Assembly (NCBI GenBank): GCA_020912385.1
Contig: CP087206.1
Span: 868,001-932,000, forward strand
From: Neofusicoccum parvum
Taxonomy: Eukaryota; Ascomycota; Dothideomycetes; Botryosphaeriales; Botryosphaeriaceae
Direction of reading: 5' to 3'
DNA: 64,000 bases
In this document: positions 32,738 to 43,216 of the stretch, piece after piece
Numbering within the stretch: the first letter of the stretch is position 1
Layout of the letters: each line of letters begins with the position of its first letter
Position numbers and translations under genes: made by a program
Notes under the pieces: model-generated
Databases searched by the model: none
Seen by the model: the letters and a program-made list of their open reading frames with translations, nothing else
What the model was told of the DNA's origin: nothing

Positions 32738-35081
32738 CTACTTCCTGCCCATCTTCCTGGCCACGCTCTCCGTCTTCGACCTGCCCGACCGGAATGACTC
32801 CCTCGTGTGCACCCGGTCGATCTCGAACGGGCTCTCCTCGTACAGCGGCACCTCCCTGTGCGTCGTCGCCGAGTGGCCCGTCTTGATTCTCTCGAATCTC
32901 GCCTCCTCGTCGTGCTCGTCCGCGCCCACCCCGCTGCTGCTGCGCGTCTCCGCCTCCTTCTCCTCCTCTTCGACTTGCTCGCTCGGCGCCGCCTCGGGCA
33001 CCGCTTGCTCTCGCAGGCTCCGCATGAAGGCGTCTGCCTCTGCCGCGTACTTGCACTTCGCCCGGATCGGCCCACCGTACTTGTAGAAGAGGAAAGGGAA
33101 CGGCAGACACGCAAGCGCCAAGAATGCAGGGACCGTGGACGCCCAGTGAATTCCTAGATGCCCCGTGTTAGCGATCATCACGATTTGCGACGTTGCTTGT
33201 TGAGATGTGATCCCTGCAACTCACCGAGGTTCGAGTACATCTGCTTCGTGAACAGCGGGAACGCGGCGCCAAAGACGGAGCGCAGCACCGAGTTGGCCGC
33301 CAGCACCGATGCCGCGAAGATGGTGTATGAGTCGATGAGGTAGTTCATCACGCTCAGGAAGATGAGCACCATCGAAAAGCCGAACGGGATGCCCGCCGCG
33401 ACGCTCGCCTGCCAGGGGAATTCTGGGTTGTTTGTCCACGCGAACCAGAAGAGGCCGAGCGGGAGGATGATGCCGCCGAGCAGGCATGGGGGAAGACGCG
33501 CCTCGGGCGGCGCGTACCCGTCGTGCTCCTCCACGTTGCGCTGGTACCGTTTGTCGTCGAAGAAGATGGTGTACAGCACGGATCCCACCATGCCGATCGC
33601 TACGCCGATGAACGGCAGACCCGCGATGCCCTCGCTCCAGCCGCGGTGGATCCGATACACAATCGGGTACGCGCCGAAGAGCATGTATAGCGTGCCGTAG
33701 ATCACGCCAAGGTAGATGGTCAGGAGGAGCACGATCGGCTCCTTGAACAGCAGGATCCACGGCCGGGACAGGCTCGTCGAGAGCGCCTCCTTGAGCGACA
33801 CGGGTCCTTGCCGGATCTCCGCCTGGCTGAGATACGTCTTGCCCGTCATCTGAGACAGCTTCGCCGCCCGCTTCTTCAGCAGCACCGGCGCGTACGTCTC
33901 AGGAATGAAGATGGTACCGAGGATCCACAGGACGCCGGAGAAAATTGCCATGAGGCCTTCGATCCACCGCCACCCTTCCGTCTCGCCTAGAAATCCTCCG
34001 ACAATTGGTCCAAGCACTGGGCCCATGAATGGCGCAAGACTGTGTTCGGGTCAGTATTACTGTCCCGTGTATATAGTCGACGGCACAGCTGAACGTTGGC
34101 GGTTGGTACAGCCCCGCTCTTCAGTCTTGATCTGAGTATGAACCGGACATAAATGAAGCTTCGACGATGATAGGAATCACTTCTGCTTTTGTCCATGTCC
34201 AGTATCTCAAACACCACACAAAATCTTTGGGATATTCGATTCGCAGTATTCGTGCCAACTTCACGCCCGTCCATCCGGTGTAGCAAAGTGAAGGAAAGAC
34301 GAGCAACGTACCTGAAAATACTCATGCAAAGACCACGTTCCTTGGCACTGAACATATCAGCAATAACGCCACCCGCGTTCGTCAGCGGCGAAGATCCAAA
34401 AGACCCCGCGAAGAACCGCAGAACGAGCACCGCTGCAGTGCTCTGTGCGCCCGCGGAGCCAGCATTGAAGAAGGTGAAGGTGCCAAAGGTAATGATGAAC
34501 AGGATCTGGCGGCCGTAAAGCTCACTGAACGGGGCCTGATAATCCGGCACAAGTCAGTCCACCGTCATCACCGTAGTTTTTTTTTGGTAACTGTTCAAGC
34601 ATACCCAAAGCAGAGGACCCAAGGCGAATCCCAGAACGAAGAACGACAAGCCCAAAGTTGCTACCTCCTGACTCATACCAAACTCGACGATCAAACCGGT
34701 CAACTCTTTTCCGAGGCAACACATCTCAAATCAGCACTCGATGGGACATCATCTGGGAAGGGTGGGCAAAGCAAGCAACTCACCTCCCGAATACGCCGAT
34801 GAGCAGAAGGCTACGGCTAGCGTCGCAAACGCCATTGTCACACTGATGCTGTACTTGTATGTCTTGGACCAGGTCATCGGGTTCCTGGGATCGTTCTCGA
34901 TCCACTTGACAACGTACGGGTCTTCAGGCGTACCGCTGCCGTCGTACTTCCAGTTGAGCACTTCGGGCGTCACAAGGGCTTGATCGACGACGAGCTTCCA
35001 GTGCGGGATCGACCGCGGACCCTGGCCTGACTCGACGTCCACGGTGGCGTCTGCCACCGCGGAGTCATTCTTCTCTGCCAT
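32738..35081 (-). CDS. MFS multidrug/polyamine-type exporter, DHA1 family (617 aa)
   Basis: Five exons, 35081-34784, 34705-34605, 34535-34312, 34039-33225 and 33153-32738, sum to 618 codons with consistent phases. The N-terminal cytosolic segment carries [18 protein letters not shown], the fungal DHA1 pre-TM1 motif. Then [22 protein letters not shown] (TM2 and the motif A loop), [19 protein letters not shown] (TM4, motif C region), [17 protein letters not shown] and TM7-12 ([38 protein letters not shown]). About 12 transmembrane helices and a long charged C-tail place it with Tpo1/Flu1-type plasma-membrane H+ antiporters. Substrates cannot be read from sequence. The 272-bp intron 3 (34040-34311) is much longer than the others but ends in TACTGACC...ACACAG. 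Confidence 0.9.
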
Positions 35082-37164
35082 GGAATGGCTTGCTGTCGTG
35101 GCGGCTTGGCTGTGGTTGACGATCCGCTCTCGATCAAGCCTCTTGCTTTTTAGCCAAGGCAAACAGTAACCTTGTTAGCAGGCGGAAGGGTAGAGATCCG
35201 TATGTAAGGCCGGCAGCGGGCGTTTAAAGGTGCAGGGACTGAGGCGCGTGGGACTGCAGCGCCGGCCGTCGTATGTGTGACGAAGACAGGGTCGAGGGGT
35301 TCACGATAATGATGAGGCCAAAAGCACCGAAGGCGCGGCGGTGCGCCAGCGCCGAAGATCCAAGATTAAACTGCGTACAGGAATTCCGGCGGAGCGGGTC
35401 GGGCGCAAACAAAAAAAAACCGGGAAGAAGAGCAAAAGGAAGAAGAAACGAAGAGGCCATGCGTCCTACCTTACAGATATCGCCCGCTCGCGCGATCGTG
35501 CCAGGTACGTCCGTAACACCGGTGAATTAGAAGTGGAGCCCACCTCATCGCGGTTTTCTCCTCTGGACCTCCCCACAGCGGGCTAGTCGAGCCTTGAGAG
35601 GGCCATGTCCGGGCTGCAGGGTCCTCTGTTGGCGTGCCCGGTGTGTGATCATGCAAGGATGGGCAAAACCCGGCCGCCGCGAACGCTGCCGCAGGGGCCA
35701 ACCACACCACCCACTTTTCGAGGCAACAGCCGCTTTGCTTTTGCTCGTTCTCTTCCCTGTCGGTGTTGGCTGTCTCACTGCTCTCGGCCTCGCCGTCCGC
35801 TGCCTTGCGAAAATCTTCCGGGCAGATGGACCGGCGGTGGTGATGATACGAAGTGCTGTGCGCCGCAGCCGCCTGATGCGGCGCATGCTGCCGTCCTTCC
35901 TAGGGCCGGGCGATAGGCGTGCGTCAGCAAGCCAGCCGCCAACAGAACAAAGCAGCCCACGCCACGAGGAAGGGCAGGAGAGTTTGCGAAGGATTTGATC
36001 GCTGAGCCACGCCGAATCTCCTTTCAGAAACGCCCTACGGCCCCTCCCGAGGCCCAGATCCGAGATTGGACGCGAAACATGCCGTCTTCAGGCCTATCGC
36101 CGAACAGGTGTGAGATGCCTCGGCAAATTCGCAATCACTCGTTTCTTTGCCTCAACATCTTAAAGCCGCCCTATGGCCGGGTGGGTTGTCCATCGTGGAG
36201 AATGCCACTAGCTGCAGGTTGCGCGGGCGATCAGACCCGATGGCAGCTGTGCGTGTTGCGAAACCTGCTGGTCGCGTAGCAGCCGTGTCGCTTGGGAGGA
36301 GCCCGAGTCGCTGGAGAAGTCGTGGGTCGAGTGATGTGATTACAAAATGTGTACCACCTTGTCATGTACCGAGGCTCGAGTCGCCGCCATGATTCGATTT
36401 TGTTCTCGACCGACCGCCAGCCCTACGCACATTCAGCTTCCTTTTGGCCCGGAGAAGTGCCGCTGATGCCGCCTCTCGCTATCTGCTGGTCAGAAACGCC
36501 ATCAACGGCACGATTGCTGGAGAATTGTTCTGCCGTGTCTTGGACGCTTCCGATGTTTCCATTCCATCAGGATGGGGCGTTGAAGGTGTGTAGATGACCT
36601 GTAGCATTCATGTCTGTAGGCAACGAGGCTGGTTAGCATCTTCCCAATGCGGACGGATCCTGCATGTCCGGACCTGCATTCGTGCCCAAATCGGCTCCCC
36701 AAGTCTGCTCGACTGTAGTCCGTAAGCTTGGCTCCTTTCGGTAAACGATCCCTGGTGAGGACGCAAGATATATGGCATTTCTCTTGGCAAGTTTGCAACC
36801 TATCAACAGTCGGCATTAAGCAATCGGCAAACGCTGCTTGAGTGCAGAATGATCTTCTCGTATTGATCTCGTAGGTCTTGGCGCCGCATGGACTTTTGCT
36901 GTGTTGCTCAGACCACTACACCTTTAAAGATAGTGGGAAGGAAATCCCGGAAGACAGAACCTTGCTATCAGCAATTTTTGGCCAGGAACCGCGAATCAGT
37001 GACCAGGCGCCTTCGCATGGCAACCAATCTGAGAGGTGCCTGGATACAGAACCCAAATGGCAAGGAGTACAGCGGCAGTGCCATACAAGATTCTTGGGAT
37101 CGAATGACCCTTGCGCGTGGCGGATGACTCGGCAGCCTTTGTTGGTAACTGCGTCAGTGTTCAT
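35082..37164. other. Gene-free stretch (about 2.1 kb)
   Basis: This lies between the MFS gene start and the stop of CIA30. Nearest the MFS gene it should hold that gene's promoter. An A-rich run (CAAACAAAAAAAAACC) lies near 35406-35421. No frame matches a family and no RNA gene is seen. Confidence 0.5.
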
Positions 37165-38093
37165 TCACAGTCTGTTGGGAAAGTCACGCACTCTGCCCTG
37201 AATCTCTTGAGCCTGTTTGGCAAGCATTCCCTTCTCGAGATCACTGGGATGGGCATCCCTTTTTTCTGATGCAAAGGCCTGCTTGTCGCCCGATTCTTTG
37301 CGAATAGCAGAGATGGACTTGATGGAAAGTGAAAAGTCACCTTCCTGGCTACCAAAGAAGCTGCGTGGAAGTCGCCAAGTGTTAGTGAGAAACATGTTCC
37401 AGTGAGGACGAAGACAAACCTTCTCATCATGATGCTAAACCTCTTGATATCCGTGAGGTCAATGGGTGGCGCATTGGTATCCTCGCGTCCCCTGTACGTC
37501 GCCTTGAAGCCCTTCCAGGGAATGAACACTGTTGATGTCTCGCTCGTTGCATTGGGTGACGGAGCAACAAAATCATATTCGTAGGAGATAGTAGACTGCT
37601 CTCTGCCACTTTCTGGGTCAGGAGGCAGGAGTTCGTTCTTGATGTTGAACGTGTACCGCTTGGCTGGTTCAGCCCGTTAGCCTGGGACGTCGAAGGGAAG
37701 CTGCTTATTGACGCACCGTCGGACTTGGTAATTTCGAGTTGGATCCCATCATAGCCATCGACATTCCAAGTGCAGTTTTCGTCGTTTGTGCGTTGGCTGG
37801 CAAAGCCGGCACCGCCTAGGGTTTTTATGTCCAGATTGCCGTAGAAGCGGGCCACCGGATCCGTCGGAGAGATGTCAAAATAAGACTCAACCCTTCATCA
37901 GCCTCACCCGGACGACCCGGCCTATAGCGCAAGACATACCTGAGACTTGCCGCCGCGGACGCGGTCATCAGAAGAGGTCCAATCGGCAGAGTTCCAGGGC
38001 CTGTGTCGAGAAGATCAGCGTGGGCCGAAACACTATTGGACGGAATGAGCCTAACAGCTTGCCGCCAAAGAGATTGCAGGTCTGGACGGCCAT
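37165..38093 (-). CDS. CIA30-family protein (complex I intermediate-associated 30, NDUFAF1-like; 235 aa)
   Basis: Five exons, 38093-38056, 38000-37940, 37885-37717, 37663-37420 and 37360-37165, sum to 236 codons. The spliced protein starts MAVQTCNLFGGKLPWNSADW; CIA30-domain sequence follows: DDRVRGGKSQSYFDI, ARFYGNLDIKTLGGAGFASQ, YDGIQLEITKSD, TISYEYDF and STVFIPWKGFKATYRGR, then SIMMRSFFGSQEGDFSLSI. The domain is a galactose-binding-like beta-sandwich. NDUFAF1 assists assembly of the complex I membrane arm; fungal paralogs of this short type may be cytosolic and their role is less clear. No clear mitochondrial presequence is visible. The first intron uses an unusual donor (GTTAGG), so the first junction is the least certain. 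Confidence 0.88.
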
Positions 38094-38214
38094 CTTGACA
38101 GCGGTTTGTGTGAGGAATGTTTGACAGAGACTAGAAAGGGGAGCGATGCTTGAGTTTTGTGTAACAGCCTGACAGGCTGGATCGTCGCGGGGGTTCTTTC
38201 CTCGCTAGCGCGTC
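38094..38214. promoter_or_regulatory. Very short bidirectional promoter, CIA30 / DUF202
   Basis: Only 121 bp lie between the two divergent ATGs, the tightest pair in the window. No TATA box is visible. Confidence 0.55.
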
Positions 38215-39123
38215 ATGACGCACGAGACCCCAAGGCCGGAACACGAGCAGGAGGTGAGATCGCCGTCCAACACATTCGTGCACTTGCCAGGCACACGACG
38301 CCCGACCCTAACCACCCTTACCCAGGAGCCAGTGACTGCCGCTCTGCCGCCTCTGGACCCCATGGCTACCATTGCGCCTGCTGATGAGGAGTTCTTCCAC
38401 GAGCGTTACAACCCCATCTACACGATCGTCCCGACAAAGCCGGTCATCGTGAATCAGTGAGTCGCGGCAGGGTTCTCCGCATCGGGCGTGCAAAAGTCGG
38501 TCTGACACCACGGCAGAGACAACAACTATGACCGCTGTGTCTTCACAGAGCGTCCTCTGTGCGGGCCGTTACTTTTTGCGAACAATACATCGGATGCGAG
38601 AGACCACTGTGCCAATGAGCGGAGTACGCACCCAAGCAGTTGCCTGCTATTTTCATTGCCTTCGCTAACATGCTCTCGCGGCGTAGCGTTCTTGTCGTGG
38701 CTCCGCCTCGCAGTATACATGGCCATAGTATCTGTAGCCATAGTCATCTCCTTCCACCTCAAGGCTCAGCCCAGTGACCTCGGTGAGCATCCCGTCAGGC
38801 CTGTTCAAACCGGATTGAGCGTAGTCTGACGAGTTCTTAGAGCGGCGGCTTGCGCTGCCTTTCGGCATCATCTTCTGGCTACTTTCTATCGCCTGCCTTG
38901 TCTCGGGCCTAGCAACTTACATCCAAACCGTCACGCGGTACAGTCGAAGAACTGCGCTCGTGCAGTCAGGGTGGAAGACGCAAGTTGTAAGAGTCCTATC
39001 TGTATCTTTTTCAGGTATTCCTCTAACCGTCGAAAGGTCTTTACTGTGGTAGCTACGGCCATTATTGCAGCGTGCATACTGTTTCTCTCCACCAATGCAA
39101 AATCGAGCGAGTCGAGCCGTTAA
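38215..39123 (+). CDS. DUF202 (YidH-type) small membrane protein (225 aa)
   Basis: Five exons, 38215-38456, 38517-38623, 38687-38782, 38841-38986 and 39037-39123, sum to 226 codons with correct phases. Unspliced the gene looks broken, but splicing restores RDHCANERTFLSWLRLAVYM, the DUF202 signature (ANERTFLxWLR) at the head of TM1. Then come AIVSVAIVISFHL, TM2 (LPFGIIFWLLSIACLVSGLA), YIQTVTRYSRRTALVQSGWK and TM3 (FTVVATAIIAACILFL). The N-terminal 100 residues are cytosolic and Pro/Thr-rich. In yeast related domains occur in vacuolar Vtc1/Vtc4 and small uncharacterised proteins; function is otherwise unknown. For the last intron I use acceptor CGAAAG (39036), because the earlier TTTCAG leads to an immediate stop. 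Confidence 0.85.
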
Positions 39124-39238
39124 GCGACTCGCAAACAGGAAACTATGTCATATTTTACATGCCCACTCTTTGTCCTTTTGCAAACCCGTGAACCCTATGT
39201 CCTCACCATTTCCATAGCGCCCTAATTCATGAATGCTA

Positions 39239-40210
39239 TCAAACGTCGAGAAGCGCCCAGGTGGTATCATCCACCGTCGTATAGATCTTGCCTTCCGTGA
39301 GTAGCTCGTCACCAGCTTTAGCGACGTCGGCCATGTCCATTCCTGTCCGTGACGCAATCTCCTGCATGTGGAGGCCCTCGTTGCCCTGGGGTGCAGTCTG
39401 CAAGGTATGGTAGACCTTCCGGGCACTAGCACTCATGTGAACCGCCACACCTCCATCAGCATTGCCTCCAAATCCACCCTGTTGTTGGGAGCCGCCGTTG
39501 GCCGTAGGCTTGCCCTCGCTGCTTACGGGTCCGCGCGTGAAGTGCAGGTGCACAACAGTCGACTCGAGGAGGTGATACGAGATTTCGTTGTAGTCCGTGA
39601 TAGGGCGGATAGTGTGTGCGATGATGTGCCTCTTGTTGCCATACGACTTCAGCTTACCCCAGACACGGGCGTAGGCATTCTCAACGAGGGTTGGCTTGGA
39701 GCCATCGGCGGGCTCGAGAGGATTGGGAGCGTCTGAGTCAATCCACTGCTTGACCTCGGTCGTGCCGGTGCCGTCGTCAAATTTGTATGTGATGTTGGTG
39801 GTCTGCTGTGAGATGTTGCGGATCTGGCCAACGAAAGTGATCTACAGCTTGTTAGTAATTGGCCCATGGCGGTATGGTTCAAGTGTCGTACCTGTGATAT
39901 CTCGGCGCCATCGATGGTAAAGTCGGACTCTTGAGTGTTGACGGCATCAGTGATCTGCTTGAGCGTGACCGGCCTCAAGGTGTCCTTGCGGTAGCCCTGG
40001 TGCCATCATCAGCATCGCCTGGCAGCTTTCTTCACCGAGATTTGTACCTTCGACGCGCTTCCGGGGCTCTGGCTGCTCTCGCCGGGTATGAAGCCTCCGC
40101 CACCAGCTCCGCCTTGGCCGCCATACGACGTAGTCGAGTAGTCTCCGTAGTTACCGTAGTCTATAACGTGTCAGCTAAGCACCTCTGCCGTGAAGAGCAC
40201 ACGAACCCAT
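39239..40210 (-). CDS. rfa2: Replication protein A 32-kDa subunit (Rfa2/Ssb2; 274 aa)
   Basis: Four exons, 40210-40207, 40160-40048, 39996-39892 and 39841-39239, sum to 275 codons. The first coding exon is only four bases. The spliced start is MDYGNYGDYSTTSYGGQGG, the Gly/Ser/Tyr-rich N-terminus that is phosphorylated in Rfa2 orthologs. The OB-fold follows (RPVTLKQITDAV, FTIDGAEISQITFVGQIRNI, EVKQWID, YARVWGKLKSYGNKRHIIAH). The C-terminal winged helix ends ELLTEGKIYTTVDDTTWALLDV. RPA binds single-stranded DNA in replication, recombination and checkpoint signalling. The gene is convergent with the DUF202 gene (115 bp between stops) and divergent from Dbp10. Confidence 0.95.
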
Positions 40211-40474
40211 GGTTGCGTTGAGGTGGTAGAGGTTGTGGAGTGTTCGGAGCGCCAGGCAGCGGCAGTGCTTTCGGGCGCGTCGCGACGAAACGGCAGAGAC
40301 GCGACGCGGGCCCCGCTAGAAAGGCGCGCATGCTATCGATAAGATGGTTCGGCACGAGTCATTGCACGCCAAGCCTGATTTCCCATATTTTCCCAGCGCC
40401 GACAAACGCCTTTTTGCCCTCGACACCGCCGCGCAGCAAGAGCCGGTCGACAACAAGCAACGGGCATCGACAAA
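40211..40474. promoter_or_regulatory. Bidirectional promoter, Rfa2 / Dbp10, with MluI-box cores
   Basis: The 264 bp between divergent starts contain ACGCGACGCG at 40299-40308 and an inverted CGCGT at 40276-40280: three ACGCG cores within about 35 bp. ACGCG is the core of the MCB element bound by MBF, which drives G1/S genes including RPA subunits in yeasts. Function here is inferred. Confidence 0.5.
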
Positions 40475-43216
40475 ATGCCGCACCGTGACGTCTCCCCGGC
40501 GCTGTCCGAGAACGAATTCGACATTTCCAAAGCGCTCCTCGCCGGAGCCAGCGACGACGAAGGCGAACAAACCGCGTCGAAAAAGACTCGCAAGAATGCG
40601 CCTCTCGACATAGGCGCCGAACTCAATATTGCTGCGGAGGACGGAGGAGACAGCGACGATGATGCGTTCATTGCTGATCGGCTGGCGGCACAGAACCGCA
40701 AGTCGTCCAATCTGACGGGCAGGACTGTGAAGAAGGGCGGCGGTTTTCAAGTTATGGGACTGAACGGAAACCTGCTCAAGGCAATCACCAGGAAGGGTTT
40801 CTCGGTGCCGACACCCATCCAAAGAAAGACAATCCCGCTTGTTCTGGACGGCCAGGATGTTGTTGGCATGGCTCGAACGGGTTCCGGAAAGACTGCTGCC
40901 TTCGTCATACCGATGATCGAGAAGCTCAAAGCACACAGTGCAAAAGTGGGCGCGAGGGCTGTCATCATGTCACCCTCTCGTGAATTGGCGCTACAAACCC
41001 TGAAGGTAGTCAAAGAACTAGGCCGCGGAACGGATCTCAGGACAGTTTTACTTGTCGGAGGTGACAGCCTAGAGGACCAATTCTCCGATATGAACACGAA
41101 CCCGGACATCATCATTGCAACGCCTGGTCGTTTCCTCCATCTCAAAGTTGAAATGGACCTTGACTTATCCACAATCCGCTACGTGGTCTTCGACGAAGCC
41201 GACCGGCTTTTCGAAATGGGCTTCTCAGCCCAGTTGACAGAGATCCTTCACGCACTTCCTCCCAACCGGCAGAGTCTCCTTTTCTCGGCCACGCTTCCCA
41301 AGTCGTTGGTGGAGTTTGCCAGAGCTGGCCTCCAGGAGCCAAAGCTAGTGCGCCTAGATGCCGAAAGCAAAGTCTCACCGGACCTCGAGAGTGCCTTCTT
41401 TACAGTAAAAAGCGCAGACAAGGAGGGTGCTCTGCTTCACATTCTACAGGATATCATACAGATGCCCGTGGGAGAGACCGAGGCTGCCACCAAGGCGAAG
41501 CAGAAGAAGTCCGACGCCAAAAGCAAAAAACGCAAGAGGGACTCCGACGCTCCGAGTGCGACCGACTCCCCAACCGAGCACTCAACCATCATTTTTGCAG
41601 CAACAAAGCATCACGTCGAGTTCCTCGCTGCTCTTCTCCGTTCTGCCGGGTATGCTGTGTCGTACGTTTACGGATCGCTGGACCAGACTGCTCGTAAGAT
41701 GCAGGTCCACGCGTTCAGGACTGGCATGAGTAACATTCTCGTCGTTACCGACGTGGCTGCTCGTGGTATCGACATACCCATCCTGGCAAACGTCATCAAC
41801 TTTGACTTTCCTGCTCAGCCAAAGATTTTTGTCCACCGCGTCGGTAGAACGGCAAGAGCGGGCAGAAAAGGATGGAGCTACAGTTTGGTGCGCGATTCGG
41901 ACATGCCGTATCTCCTAGATTTGCAACTTTTTCTAAGCAAAAAGTTGGTGCTGGGCAGGACGGACGAGGAGATCAGCTTCGCCAACGATGTGGTTGTCGG
42001 GGGGTTCATTCGCGACAAACTGGCTCGTGCGTGTGAGTGGGTCAATAAGCTGATGGATGATGACGAAGATTTGAGCGGATTGCGCACTGTAGCCGCCAAG
42101 GGAGAGAAGCTTTACATGAGGACTCGCAATTCGGCATCAACGGAAAGCGCCAAGCGGGCCAAGGAGGTCTTAGCTTCTGAAGCAGTCTCTGATCTCAATA
42201 TGCTCTTTAACGATGACATTGACAGAGCTGAGGTGGAAAGGGAGAAGATGTTGGCCCGTATCAGTGGATTTCGGCCGCAGGAGACTATTTTCGAGATTGG
42301 CAAGCGCGGCACAGCTGATGAGGTAGCTGACATGATGCGCAAGAGGAGGGAGAAGGTTGATCCACGACGACGCCAGCAGCCAGAAGGCAAGAAGGCCTGG
42401 AACGAAACGAGCATCGCAGACTTGACCAACAGCGCAAATGCCGCACAGGATGACGACGACGATTTCGATGAAATGGACGTTGACGTTGACATGGACTCGG
42501 CGTCTGAGGACGAACTCGAGATCACCTTCCCGGATTCGCAGGCCAACAAAACATCGAAGGAATCGTGGCAAGACCCAGAGCACTTCATGTCCTATACTCC
42601 CAAGACCCTGAACTTAGCAGAGGACCGCGGTTACGGTGTCCACTCTGGATCATACGACAATCAGGGACGCAGCGGCAATTTCGTTGAGGAGGCTCGGGGT
42701 GCAGCAATGGATCTCAACCAAGACGAATCGAAGGGGTTCGCCGAAGCACACAAATCGCGCGGGATGAGATGGGACAAGAAGAGCAAGAAGTACGTCTCAC
42801 GAGCAAATGACGAAGATGGATCGAAGGGAGCCAAGATGGTTCGTGGGGAAAGCGGGCAGAAGATTGCTGCTAGCTTCCGATCTGGGCGATTCGAAGCTTG
42901 GAAGAAGACGAACAAGATTGGTCGCCTGCCCCGTGCTGGTGAAACCGAGACAGCTTCCGGAGGTGCTCATGGTCCCAACGGCAAGCGGTTCAAGCACAAG
43001 ATGGTGAAGGCGCCCAAGGAGGCGGACAGGTTCAGAGACGACTACCATGTCCGGAAGAAGCGGGTAGACGCGGCTAAGGAGAAGCGCATTGGTAGGTTTA
43101 AGGATGGTGGGGCGAGGAGCGAGCTGAAGGGCGTCGACGATGTCCGCAAGGACAGAGCGCTTGCGGAAAAACGCCGCGCAAAGAACGCAAGGCCCTCAAG
43201 GAAGTCAAAGTTTTAA
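40475..43216 (+). CDS. dbp10: DEAD-box RNA helicase Dbp10 (DDX54; 913 aa)
   Basis: This single-exon gene starts at ATG 40475 ([16 protein letters not shown]). Helicase motifs appear in order: Q motif [14 protein letters not shown] (about 108-121), motif I ARTGSGKT (133-140), Ia PSRELALQ, Ib TPGR, II DEAD (240-243), III SAT (271-273), [20 protein letters not shown] and [12 protein letters not shown]. The C-terminal DBP10CT region is recognisable by [18 protein letters not shown] sequence, [12 protein letters not shown] and a very basic tail ([15 protein letters not shown] ending ARPSRKSKF). A Lys-rich insertion ([17 protein letters not shown]) sits before motif IV. Dbp10 is a nucleolar factor for 60S ribosome assembly. 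Confidence 0.97.
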   Translation: MPHRDVSPALSENEFDISKALLAGASDDEGEQTASKKTRKNAPLDIGAELNIAAEDGGDSDDDAFIADRLAAQNRKSSNLTGRTVKKGGGFQVMGLNGNLLKAITRKGFSVPTPIQRKTIPLVLDGQDVVGMARTGSGKTAAFVIPMIEKLKAHSAKVGARAVIMSPSRELALQTLKVVKELGRGTDLRTVLLVGGDSLEDQFSDMNTNPDIIIATPGRFLHLKVEMDLDLSTIRYVVFDEADRLFEMGFSAQLTEILHALPPNRQSLLFSATLPKSLVEFARAGLQEPKLVRLDAESKVSPDLESAFFTVKSADKEGALLHILQDIIQMPVGETEAATKAKQKKSDAKSKKRKRDSDAPSATDSPTEHSTIIFAATKHHVEFLAALLRSAGYAVSYVYGSLDQTARKMQVHAFRTGMSNILVVTDVAARGIDIPILANVINFDFPAQPKIFVHRVGRTARAGRKGWSYSLVRDSDMPYLLDLQLFLSKKLVLGRTDEEISFANDVVVGGFIRDKLARACEWVNKLMDDDEDLSGLRTVAAKGEKLYMRTRNSASTESAKRAKEVLASEAVSDLNMLFNDDIDRAEVEREKMLARISGFRPQETIFEIGKRGTADEVADMMRKRREKVDPRRRQQPEGKKAWNETSIADLTNSANAAQDDDDDFDEMDVDVDMDSASEDELEITFPDSQANKTSKESWQDPEHFMSYTPKTLNLAEDRGYGVHSGSYDNQGRSGNFVEEARGAAMDLNQDESKGFAEAHKSRGMRWDKKSKKYVSRANDEDGSKGAKMVRGESGQKIAASFRSGRFEAWKKTNKIGRLPRAGETETASGGAHGPNGKRFKHKMVKAPKEADRFRDDYHVRKKRVDAAKEKRIGRFKDGGARSELKGVDDVRKDRALAEKRRAKNARPSRKSKF

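Noticed and set aside
31017..35081. GH17 enzyme plus MFS exporter considered as part of a secondary-metabolite cluster
   Set aside because: There is no polyketide synthase, NRPS, terpene synthase or tailoring enzyme in the window.
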